Assembly (NCBI GenBank): GCA_003661105.1
Contig: QMVM01000128.1
Span: 1-6,049 of the forward strand
DNA length: 6,049 nt
Source of the DNA: Methanosarcinales archaeon
GTDB lineage: Archaea; Halobacteriota; Methanosarcinia; Methanosarcinales; Methanogasteraceae
Direction of reading: 5' to 3'
The position numbers were made by a program, and so were the translations under genes. Shown in pieces: positions 1 to 5,222 of the stretch (position 1 is its first letter; each line of letters opens with the position of its first letter). A model generated the notes under the pieces. The model was not told the DNA's origin, searched no databases, and was given only the letters and a program-made list of their open reading frames with translations.

Positions 1-496
1 GATGCTTCCGAATGGCCAGGAGATTATGATCACTGAAACAGGCATGATCGCTCTTCAGAAGGAGTATCAGGATTACCAGCAGATATTCGGAGGCGTTGAT
101 GAGATCAGGCTGGCTGGCATGGTATGCACCGGACTTGGCGAAGGAAGATACTACACCATGCTCGATGGTTACCTGCAGCAGTTTGAGCAGAAACTCGGAT
201 TTACGCCATATCCCGGAACATTGAACATCGAATTAAATCCTCACAGCGTAAATACGAGAAAACAGCTGGATGCCATGAAAGACATTTACATAGAAGGATT
301 TGAGGATGGGGTTCGAACATTTGGGTCTGCGAAATGTTTTAACGTGAAAATAGATGGCACAAATGGCGCAATCATCATCCCGAACCGAAAGAACTATCCC
401 GATAACATAATCGAGGTCATGGCGCCTGTGAATCTCAGGGAGCATCTGCGGGTCGATGATGAGAGCAAGGTGGAGGTAATACTATGCAGAACCTAA
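1..496 (+). CDS. ribK: CTP-dependent riboflavin kinase, C-terminal part (5' end outside window)
   Basis: Archaeal riboflavin kinase of the DUF120 family, which converts riboflavin to FMN in the cytoplasm using CTP rather than ATP. The visible 164 residues from the first in-window ATG contain the family landmarks: LGEGRYYT (about residues 45-52), LGFTPYPGTLNIE (65-77), GFEDGVRTFG (99-108) and NIIEVMAPVNLRE (135-147). The first 30 residues (GQEIMITETGMIALQKEY) look like the wing and last helix of the winged-helix domain that many archaeal members carry in front of the kinase. The ATG at base 2 is therefore probably internal and the gene starts left of the window. It ends with TAA inside the first codons of ribB (13-base overlap), so the two flavin genes are very likely co-transcribed and translationally coupled. 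The attached DNA-binding domain may let the protein also act as a regulator, as proposed for RbkR-type fusions; that is inference. Confidence 0.93.
   Translation, partial: MLPNGQEIMITETGMIALQKEYQDYQQIFGGVDEIRLAGMVCTGLGEGRYYTMLDGYLQQFEQKLGFTPYPGTLNIELNPHSVNTRKQLDAMKDIYIEGFEDGVRTFGSAKCFNVKIDGTNGAIIIPNRKNYPDNIIEVMAPVNLREHLRVDDESKVEVILCRT
472..477 (+). promoter_or_regulatory. Shine-Dalgarno site of ribB
   Basis: GGAGGT, a six-base match to the archaeal anti-Shine-Dalgarno, lies 6 bases before the ATG at 484 and inside the end of ribK. It supports the overlapping ribB start. Confidence 0.8.
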
Positions 497-1155
497 AAAA
501 CGCAATCAATGCGATTAGAAACGACCAGATGATACTGTTGTACGACGCCGCGGATCGCGAAGGCGAGACTGACTTTATGATACCGGCAAGATCGATCCGC
601 CCGCGGGACATTGCAGAGATGCGCATCTACGGCGGCGGGCTTTTGTGCGCCGTGATGCCGGATGCGGCTGCCGAGCGTCTCGGGCTTCCGTTCGCTGCTG
701 ATATTCTCAGGCGACTGCCAGATCTGGCACATCTCGCCGAAGGAGACCTGCATTATGACACCCGTTCCTCGTTCTCACTCTGGGTGAATCACAGGGACAC
801 GTTCACAGGCATCCCGGACCGGGATCGCACGCTCACCATCCGCAAACTGGACGAGATCGTCAAGTCCACGCTTGCCGGGGATGCGGTTGATTTTTCGAGC
901 GAGTTTCGATCCCCGGGTCACGTTGCAGTACTGCGCGGTGCAAAAGATCTATTAAAAGAGCGTAAGGGGCAGACCGAACTCTCGATAGCGCTTGCAGAAC
1001 TTGCAGGCATAAACCCGGTGCTCTGTATCTGCGAGATGCTCGATTCAGAGACCGGGTATGCACTGACAAAAGAGGACGCGAAAAAATACGCAATGAAAAA
1101 TGATCTGGTCTTTGTGGAAGGAGAAGAGATCGTATCCGGATATAAAAAAGGTTGA
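484..1155 (+). CDS. ribB: 3,4-dihydroxy-2-butanone 4-phosphate synthase
   Basis: RibB converts ribulose 5-phosphate to 3,4-dihydroxy-2-butanone 4-phosphate plus formate, supplying the four-carbon unit of riboflavin; it is a cytoplasmic homodimer needing Mg2+. The 223 residues match the stand-alone archaeal form in length and order. The acidic loop is YDAADREGETD (20-30), with E26 at the position I recall as a metal ligand in the Methanocaldococcus enzyme. Then come GGGLLCAVMP (50-59), SSFSLWVNHRDTFTGIPDRDRTLTI (95-119), FRSPGHVAVL (141-150), KGQTELSIALAELAG (161-175) and CICEML (181-186). There is no GTP cyclohydrolase II domain. Oddity: residue 163 is Gln (CAG) where family members usually have the His of R-x-G-H-T-E, the second metal ligand. 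The rest of the protein is intact, so this is probably a tolerated lineage variant, but reduced activity cannot be excluded. It overlaps ribK by 13 bases and ends 5 bases from the convergent regulator gene. Confidence 0.94.
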   Translation: MQNLKNAINAIRNDQMILLYDAADREGETDFMIPARSIRPRDIAEMRIYGGGLLCAVMPDAAAERLGLPFAADILRRLPDLAHLAEGDLHYDTRSSFSLWVNHRDTFTGIPDRDRTLTIRKLDEIVKSTLAGDAVDFSSEFRSPGHVAVLRGAKDLLKERKGQTELSIALAELAGINPVLCICEMLDSETGYALTKEDAKKYAMKNDLVFVEGEEIVSGYKKG

Positions 1156-1183
1156 GCGCATTAAGCACTCAACGCTTTTAACC
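1142..1183. terminator. Shared bidirectional terminator between convergent genes
   Basis: A hairpin with arms at 1151-1159 and 1165-1173 (GTTGAG pairing with CTCAAC, one C/A mismatch, then GC with GC, 5-base loop) covers the stop codons of ribB (1153-1155) and of the leftward regulator (1161-1163). On the + strand it is followed by a TTTT stretch at 1176-1179. On the - strand it is followed by CTTTTTTAT at 1150-1142. The arrangement fits one element ending transcription from both sides, although archaeal termination depends mostly on the T-run rather than the hairpin. Confidence 0.55.
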
Positions 1184-1535
1184 TTTCGATGTTCTTCAGC
1201 GCTTCTTCCATCTCTATCTTCTTTTTCGCCGACAATTTCAGTATAATGTCACCGATGGGGATGTTAAGCGAATACACTTTGTAAGGGCGCCCTTTTCCCG
1301 GCTTCTTCTCGTCGGTTTCGGCGACCCAGCTGTGTGCGCGCAGTTCCCGCATCGCAATACTGACTTCTGGCTGCCTTAAGTCCGAGCCGACCTCGAGGTC
1401 TTTCGACGTCGCAGTATCGACGCCTTTCAGATATGCAAGCACTTTGGCAGTATTCCGTTTTAGTCCTTGTTTGATCAATATGTCGACGAATTCCTCATCG
1501 TCGTCGTCCAGTACCTTAACTGATAAATCTTTCAT
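1161..1535 (-). CDS. Small winged-helix transcriptional regulator (ArsR/TrmB-like, archaeal)
   Basis: A 124-residue DNA-binding protein with one winged-helix domain and no ligand-binding or enzymatic domain. After an acidic N-terminal segment (DDDDEEF, 10-16), helices span about 17-38. A likely recognition helix follows in DLRQPEVSIAMRELRAHSWV (52-71). The wing is basic and glycine-rich (ETDEKKPGKGRPYKVYSL, 73-90). A C-terminal helix (97-122) probably mediates dimerisation. The layout resembles a small regulator family common in methanogenic archaea, usually labelled ArsR- or TrmB-like; I do not know a characterised member or its target. The ATG at 1535 is chosen because GGTGAT lies 5 bases upstream and a good TATA box lies about 25 bases above the expected transcription start. 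A near-palindrome overlapping that promoter suggests it controls its own expression. Confidence 0.85.
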   Translation of the reverse strand: MKDLSVKVLDDDDEEFVDILIKQGLKRNTAKVLAYLKGVDTATSKDLEVGSDLRQPEVSIAMRELRAHSWVAETDEKKPGKGRPYKVYSLNIPIGDIILKLSAKKKIEMEEALKNIERLKALSA

Positions 1536-1540
1536 GTGCT

Positions 1541-1546
1541 ATCACC
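1541..1546 (-). promoter_or_regulatory. Shine-Dalgarno site of winged-helix regulator
   Basis: On the - strand this reads GGTGAT, a perfect six-base complement to the archaeal 16S 3' end, 5 bases before the ATG at 1535. It decides the start. Confidence 0.75.
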
Positions 1547-1554
1547 ATCTCCGA

Positions 1555-1573
1555 ATATGTAATTATCACATAT
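1555..1573. promoter_or_regulatory. Near-perfect palindrome, candidate operator
   Basis: ATATGTAATTATCACATAT is palindromic over 19 bases except for one mismatched pair (1561/1567). It overlaps the downstream half of the TATA box and extends toward the expected transcription start of the winged-helix regulator. That position would let a bound dimer block TBP or polymerase. AT-rich promoters give short palindromes by chance, so this is a candidate only. Confidence 0.45.
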
Positions 1574-1576
1574 AAA
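1569..1576 (-). promoter_or_regulatory. TATA box of winged-helix regulator
   Basis: TTTATATG on the - strand is close to the methanogen TATA consensus TTTATATA. Counting about 25 bases downstream puts the transcription start near 1547, just before the GGTGAT ribosome site, which implies a leader of roughly 12 bases. Confidence 0.6.
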
Positions 1577-1586
1577 TCTTGTGGTT

Positions 1587-1594
1587 AAAAACAA
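1587..1594 (-). terminator. Weak T-run terminator after moxR-like gene
   Basis: On the - strand, 11-18 bases past the TAA of the AAA+ gene, the sequence reads TTGTTTTT without a hairpin. Archaeal polymerase can stop at such T-runs, but this one is short, so some read-through into the regulator gene is possible. Confidence 0.35.
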
Positions 1595-1604
1595 TATATA
1601 CTTG

Positions 1605-2507
1605 TTATTTCTTTGCCCCTTCAAGTTCCCCGTGCAGCGCAATCGATGCCGTACTCAGGAACTCGGACTGCTTGTCCTCCGCGAGATTCCCGATTCTGGA
1701 CCGGACCGCATTCTCGTAATGCTGGATCACGGTGTCGTTATCGATCGATCCGATCGAGGACAGTTCCAGCGCAAGCAAGTCCAGCGTCGATAAATATATT
1801 CTTGGTCCGAGTGGGACTCCAAGCTTCCGCATGGCTCTCGTGGCGCTCACGAGTGGGTGGACTATCGATTTCAGGCGGGATGCAAACTTTTTGTAGTAAT
1901 ACACCGTATGTTGGGCTGCAATCTTAAGTTCAGTCTCCTTATCAGGATAATTGACGACAATCCTTGCGTTGAACCGATCCAGGATGTGCTGCGGAACCTC
2001 GGTGATGCCTGAGATGTCATAGGGGTTCATGGTTGCAATAACGTTCGCGCGAAGCGGTTTGGTGATTGGGGTCTTTGGAAACGAGACCTGCCACTCCGCC
2101 ATGATCTCTGTGAATATAATCAGCGTGTACTCGCTGAAACGGTTCAGTTCATCGACATACACGATTCCCGGCATATCGCTGCCATGCGCACTAAAGAGCG
2201 GTCCTGCGAGGATATCCATCTCGCCTTTCCGGTACTTCCCGATATCAAGGTCGCCAATGAGATCGCTTGGAAGCGCATCCTGACTGCCGGTCACCCGCAC
2301 GTACGGGATGCCTCCAACCTCTTTTTTCAGGGAAGAGACCATCTGATTAACAGCAAGCGTTTTTGCTGTGCCAGGAGGTCCCTCGATCAAGAGATGGAAG
2401 CGAAGCCCGAGTTTTATTGCTTCTGCGAAGAGGTGGAGGTAGTGCTTCATCTCCTTCTGCCCGAATACTACAAGTTCGACCATGTATGGCAATACGGGGT
2501 GCGGCAT
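1605..2507 (-). CDS. MoxR-family AAA+ ATPase
   Basis: A cytoplasmic AAA+ ATPase of the MoxR type, a family thought to act as chaperone-like remodelers of protein complexes, often with a von Willebrand factor A (VWA) protein. In 300 residues one sees Walker A GPPGTAKT (43-50), the pre-Walker-B segment DALPSDLIGDLDIGKYRKGEMDI (77-99), Walker B GIVYVDELNR (114-123), sensor 1 ATMNP (158-162), an arginine-finger region ILDRFNARI (175-183) and a sensor 2 GPR (234-236). The lid domain and a C-terminal extension follow. All catalytic residues are present. The start is uncertain. The ATG at 2507 is used, but neither it nor the ATG at 2483 (MVELVVFG) has a ribosome site, and an ATATACAAA element fits the later start better. 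Length is usual for MoxR. No VWA gene adjoins it, so the substrate is unknown. GvpN was considered and does not fit as well. Confidence 0.88.
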   Translation of the reverse strand: MPHPVLPYMVELVVFGQKEMKHYLHLFAEAIKLGLRFHLLIEGPPGTAKTLAVNQMVSSLKKEVGGIPYVRVTGSQDALPSDLIGDLDIGKYRKGEMDILAGPLFSAHGSDMPGIVYVDELNRFSEYTLIIFTEIMAEWQVSFPKTPITKPLRANVIATMNPYDISGITEVPQHILDRFNARIVVNYPDKETELKIAAQHTVYYYKKFASRLKSIVHPLVSATRAMRKLGVPLGPRIYLSTLDLLALELSSIGSIDNDTVIQHYENAVRSRIGNLAEDKQSEFLSTASIALHGELEGAKK

Positions 2508-2515
2508 CAAAAGGA

Positions 2516-2524
2516 TTTGTATAT
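2516..2524 (-). promoter_or_regulatory. Candidate TATA element of moxR-like gene
   Basis: The - strand reads ATATACAAA here, which would place a transcription start near 2495, about 11 bases before the ATG at 2483 and below the ATG at 2507. A second candidate, TTTTTATG at 2563-2570, would start RNA near 2540. I cannot choose firmly between them. Confidence 0.35.
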
Positions 2525-2556
2525 CCAGTCGGGTGCATAGAGTACCGGATACGGCA

Positions 2557-2579
2557 AAAGAGCATAAAAATGGCTCTTT
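2557..2579. repeat. Inverted repeat AAAGAGC-N9-GCTCTTT
   Basis: Perfect 7-base arms (2557-2563 and 2573-2579) flank a 9-base A-rich loop in the gap between the Tfx gene and the MoxR-type gene. On the - strand the loop contains TTTTTATG, a possible TATA box, and the hairpin is followed by TTTT. It could be an operator around a moxR promoter or part of a transcription stop; the sequence does not decide. Confidence 0.4.
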
Positions 2580-2655
2580 GGTTCTTCAGGATTATTACCG
2601 GAATTCAGCGTTATTATGGCAGTTGTGGTTGCGTAAGACGATCCGACGTTCCCAG

Positions 2656-2668
2656 AAAATAATAAAAA
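2656..2668 (-). terminator. T-rich terminator after tfx-like gene
   Basis: The - strand reads TTTTTATTATTTT beginning about 14 bases past the TAG stop of the Tfx-family gene, with no stable hairpin before it. This is the usual form of an archaeal oligo-T terminator. Confidence 0.55.
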
Positions 2669-2681
2669 CACTCGAAGATCA

Positions 2682-3098
2682 CTATCGCACCAGCACATCC
2701 CCGTTTCCGGTTATGCCGACCTCGAAACCGATCACCACCACCCTGTGCCGTATCTGCTTCTCCGCGAGATCCCTAATTCTTGATGCAAGCGCAACTCCGT
2801 CATACCGCACATGCACACATAAGTTCTCGGAATCGGCTCTTTCGTAGACCATTCCGACCAGATCGCCAAGACGCGTCCCCACTGCTACCTCGAACCATAC
2901 CGGCGCATCGAGCGTTTTTATAAATTTTATGGTATTTTCAGCCTGCTCTATGTTCTTCCGTGCCATCTTTTCGATGGCAGAGATGTTCTGCTTCGTCGTG
3001 CCCAACCCGGATGCGATCTCCTCCTGCGAACGACCGTCATTCCGCAGTCGCAGCACCAGCATCTGCCTTTCGGTGAGATTTGTATCGCGTACTGCCAT
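2682..3098 (-). CDS. Tfx-family DNA-binding protein (transcriptional regulator)
   Basis: Homologue of Tfx, first described in Methanothermobacter as a protein binding near the promoter of the molybdenum formylmethanofuran dehydrogenase operon. The N-terminal third holds a helix-turn-helix like sigma-70 region 4/LuxR: NLTERQMLVLRLRNDGRSQEEIASGLGTTKQNISAIEKMARKNIEQAENT (residues 7-56 from the start used here, read as consecutive helices). The rest (about 60-138) is the family-specific domain, with alternating strands such as PVWFEVAVGTRLGDLVGMVY. The start at ATG 3098 is preferred because it sits immediately before the conserved TERQ segment and about 26 bases below a TATA-like GATATATC, so the message would be leaderless. 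An in-frame ATG at 3119 would add seven residues but overlaps that element. The target is unknown; no formylmethanofuran dehydrogenase gene is in view. Confidence 0.88.
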   Translation of the reverse strand: MAVRDTNLTERQMLVLRLRNDGRSQEEIASGLGTTKQNISAIEKMARKNIEQAENTIKFIKTLDAPVWFEVAVGTRLGDLVGMVYERADSENLCVHVRYDGVALASRIRDLAEKQIRHRVVVIGFEVGITGNGDVLVR

Positions 3099-3118
3099 CG
3101 AAAGATTCTGGGCTTGCA

Positions 3119-3128
3119 TGATATATCA
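3119..3128 (-). promoter_or_regulatory. Palindromic TATA element of tfx-like gene
   Basis: TGATATATCA is a perfect 10-base palindrome centred about 26 bases upstream of the ATG at 3098. This is the standard distance from TATA centre to transcription start and implies a leaderless mRNA. Confidence 0.5.
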
Positions 3129-3193
3129 AGATATGGACTGCTCTTATGCTAATACATGCAAATCGTTTGTGTGCGCTGGCAGCCACAGAATTC

Positions 3194-3234
3194 AAAATAA
3201 AAAATAAAAACAACACCCCCGGATCTCTCCGGGG
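3194..3234 (-). terminator. Hairpin plus T-tract terminator of the SMC-like operon
   Basis: On the - strand, 18 bases past the TAA of the SMC-like gene, a 7-base-pair GC-rich stem (CCCCGGA with TCCGGGG) closes a GAGA loop of the GNRA type. The T-tract TTTTTATTTTTTATTTT follows at 3210-3194. It resembles a bacterial intrinsic terminator and should separate this operon from the Tfx gene downstream. Confidence 0.75.
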
Positions 3235-3252
3235 ATCGCCTCTCGAAAGTCT

Positions 3253-5208
3253 TTAATTAAAACCGTACTCGATCGAAAGATCGCCCTGCTCGCTTGGCGG
3301 CACGGGTCTTGAGACGAGAACATATTCCGCTTTGTCTGACAGGTACTCCATGATCGACCTTGACCGATCCGGGTCGAAGGTGTTCATATTGTCATCGATC
3401 ACGAAGAACGGGAATGCGGGGATGTAATTCTCCTTCGCGGAAATCTGGAAGACAAGACCAAGCGTCAACTGTTCCGCCTTACTGAGACTTGAGAGCGACT
3501 GCTTCTTTCCGCTCGCATGTTCCACGACCGCATCAAGCGAAGTCAGCCTGCCTCGCAGGATCTCTTTTGTGATCTTGATGTCGCGGAAGGTTGTGAATCC
3601 CATCTCCTTGTAGATGTCGTTGATGTTTTTATTGAAGAGATCCACTGCTCCGAACACCTCGTGCTCCCATTCATCCTTCAGTTCCTCGATCTTCAGCCGC
3701 AGGTCGTCGAGTCCCAAACGCTTCTTGTTTGCGTAGTCCTCAAGCGACTCTCCGATCGTATAGTCTGGTATCTCACGAGTGAGCCGGTCCATCTCATTTT
3801 GGTTGTTACGGATCTCGTTTTCGTAACCTCCGATCTTTTCGCGCACCTTGTTGAGCTGGTCCCTGCTCTCGGTGCGCACCGTCTTTGCAGCATCAGCATA
3901 GTGCTGTTCGAGAATCCCGAGTTCGTGTACCTTCTCCACTATCTCATCACCGACGCCATCACGCAGGTTTTTCCTGTCATCCAGTTCCTTGAGAAGGTCG
4001 TTGGAATCGCGCTTTGCTTTATCGCGTTCCCGCCTCTTCGCATTGATCCCCTCGATCCGGTCCGTAAGTTCCCTGATGTCCGCCTTTATGACTTTCATCT
4101 CCTCGTCTTCACCGCGTATCGCCTTCGCAAAGTCTGTAGCACACTCTTTTAATTCCTTGCGCCTATCGTCGAGCGTGTTACGAACTGCATCTCCGCCGCA
4201 TACTGGACATTCGCCCGGGTTTCCCAGCAATGCGTTTGCTTTGTGGAGGAGTGGTTCATCTTTCACACTCTCCGGCAGTGGCGCTCGTTCGGAATCGCTG
4301 AATACCTTGTACGCTTTATCAACCACGCCCTGCAGATCATCGAGCATATCCTTCACGGTCTTTAAGTCTTTTTTCTTCCGTTCATGCTTGTGGAGTTCTC
4401 CAGCGAACACTCCGACACTTTCATCTTCAGATTTCTGTTCAAAATCGGCAATATCCTCATCGAGTCGGTCATACAGCGCACGAGCCTTCTCATATTGATC
4501 CTGGTACCGCTTCACCTCCCCTTCCCGGCTTCTGAGCCGTTCCTCTAGGTCAAGAATCTCCTGCTTCTTAGCGGCAATGTCTTCACCAACTTTTGTAAGA
4601 TCCCTCGTCCCGGTCTCTTTCTCAATCGCCCCTTCCAGTTCCTGCACCTCTCCTTGCAGTTTCTGGATCTCGCCCCGCATCGACCCGACCTCAGCATCGA
4701 GTTTCTGGGCGGTGGTGAGATTTTCGATGTACTCCTCGAGTTCTCTCTTCTTCTCTTCTAACTGGCCTTCTTTCCGGCGGATATCGGACTCAATTTCCTC
4801 AGCCCCACTGATACTGTTGACAAACCTGAGCACATCGAATGCGTTCTGGTCGATCTCAAGAACTACCCTGCTCTTTGGCGTGAAGAATGCGATCTTCTCC
4901 GCATTCCTCCAATCTTTGCCCGCCTCATCAAAGAATGTGTGATCCTTCGGATCTGCTTGCACCACATCATTTACGCGCCTGAGGTGGCGCACATATTCCT
5001 CACCAAGTTTGACGTGACCTGTATCGCTATCGTCGTTTAAGGTATCTCTAAACACATCTCCATTATCGCTGGCAAGACTCTGTATCCCCCGCAACAAACT
5101 CGATTTTCCCTTTGCATTCGGCGCGGTGATGCGGTTGATTCCTTTTTTAAGTTCGAATTCATGAACTCCTGCAAATCCACCAATGTTTTGTAGTTCCAGT
5201 TTCATCAT
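3253..5208 (-). CDS. Archaeal SMC/Rad50-like coiled-coil ATPase with zinc-hook motif
   Basis: A 651-residue protein with Rad50/SMC architecture: an N-terminal ATPase lobe (about 1-130), coiled coil (136-300), a central CPVCGG motif (334-339), returning coiled coil (345-515) and a C-terminal ATPase lobe (520-640). CxxC at the coil apex is the hallmark of a zinc hook that joins two molecules. The nucleotide-binding motifs are recognisable but altered. Walker A is APNAKGKS (29-36; first Gly is Ala), the signature is LSKAEQ (575-580) instead of LSGGE, Walker B is FFVIDDN (601-607; Asp in place of the catalytic Glu) and the switch region VSRP (632-635) lacks the usual His. It is half the length of true Rad50 and no Mre11 is adjacent. 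It best fits what I know as archaea-specific SMC-related proteins, whose haloarchaeal relatives (Sph) are linked to cell shape. The upstream AAGGAG lies 2 bases from the first ATG but 5 from the second (5205), so translation may begin at MKLELQN. It is the second gene of an operon. Confidence 0.85.
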   Translation of the reverse strand: MMKLELQNIGGFAGVHEFELKKGINRITAPNAKGKSSLLRGIQSLASDNGDVFRDTLNDDSDTGHVKLGEEYVRHLRRVNDVVQADPKDHTFFDEAGKDWRNAEKIAFFTPKSRVVLEIDQNAFDVLRFVNSISGAEEIESDIRRKEGQLEEKKRELEEYIENLTTAQKLDAEVGSMRGEIQKLQGEVQELEGAIEKETGTRDLTKVGEDIAAKKQEILDLEERLRSREGEVKRYQDQYEKARALYDRLDEDIADFEQKSEDESVGVFAGELHKHERKKKDLKTVKDMLDDLQGVVDKAYKVFSDSERAPLPESVKDEPLLHKANALLGNPGECPVCGGDAVRNTLDDRRKELKECATDFAKAIRGEDEEMKVIKADIRELTDRIEGINAKRRERDKAKRDSNDLLKELDDRKNLRDGVGDEIVEKVHELGILEQHYADAAKTVRTESRDQLNKVREKIGGYENEIRNNQNEMDRLTREIPDYTIGESLEDYANKKRLGLDDLRLKIEELKDEWEHEVFGAVDLFNKNINDIYKEMGFTTFRDIKITKEILRGRLTSLDAVVEHASGKKQSLSSLSKAEQLTLGLVFQISAKENYIPAFPFFVIDDNMNTFDPDRSRSIMEYLSDKAEYVLVSRPVPPSEQGDLSIEYGFN

Positions 5209-5210
5209 AT

Positions 5211-5216
5211 CTCCTT
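5211..5216 (-). promoter_or_regulatory. Shine-Dalgarno site of SMC-like gene
   Basis: AAGGAG on the - strand in the 14-base gap after the upstream gene. Its spacing (2 bases to the ATG at 5208, 5 bases to the ATG at 5205) favours the second Met as start. Confidence 0.7.
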
Positions 5217-5222
5217 ATGTAA

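Noticed and set aside
86..92. Third region with the 7-mer TTCGGAG (also at 1549-1555 and in the 5885-5908 repeat), considered as a regulon motif
   Set aside because: About one chance occurrence of a given 7-mer is expected per 6 kb on two strands, and this copy lies inside ribK coding sequence, so no shared regulatory site is claimed.
860..1168. 102-codon open frame on the - strand
   Set aside because: Antisense to ribB, with no family resemblance; ribB motifs continue across the whole stretch.
1605..2507. Gas-vesicle protein GvpN
   Set aside because: The core motifs (GPPGTAKT, LPSDLIGDL, YVDELNR) follow MoxR, and no gas-vesicle genes are nearby.
2507..2698. 63-codon open frame on the - strand between the Tfx and MoxR-type genes
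   Set aside because: It overlaps the end of the Tfx gene, contains the T-rich terminator and the inverted repeat, and has no ribosome site or known domain.
3517..4152. 211-codon open frame on the + strand
   Set aside because: It lies wholly antisense to the SMC-like gene, its translation has no recognisable domain, and the opposite frame has clear family motifs. Long antisense frames are expected opposite coiled-coil genes.
3989..4498. 169-codon Ser-rich open frame on the + strand
   Set aside because: A shadow of the coiled-coil region of the SMC-like gene; the Ser/Arg/Phe-rich composition is what reversed Glu/Lys codons give.
3253..5208. Assignment of the coiled-coil ATPase as true Rad50 or SbcC
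   Set aside because: It is much shorter, its ATPase motifs differ from Rad50 and there is no adjacent Mre11/SbcD, so only Rad50/SMC-like is supported.
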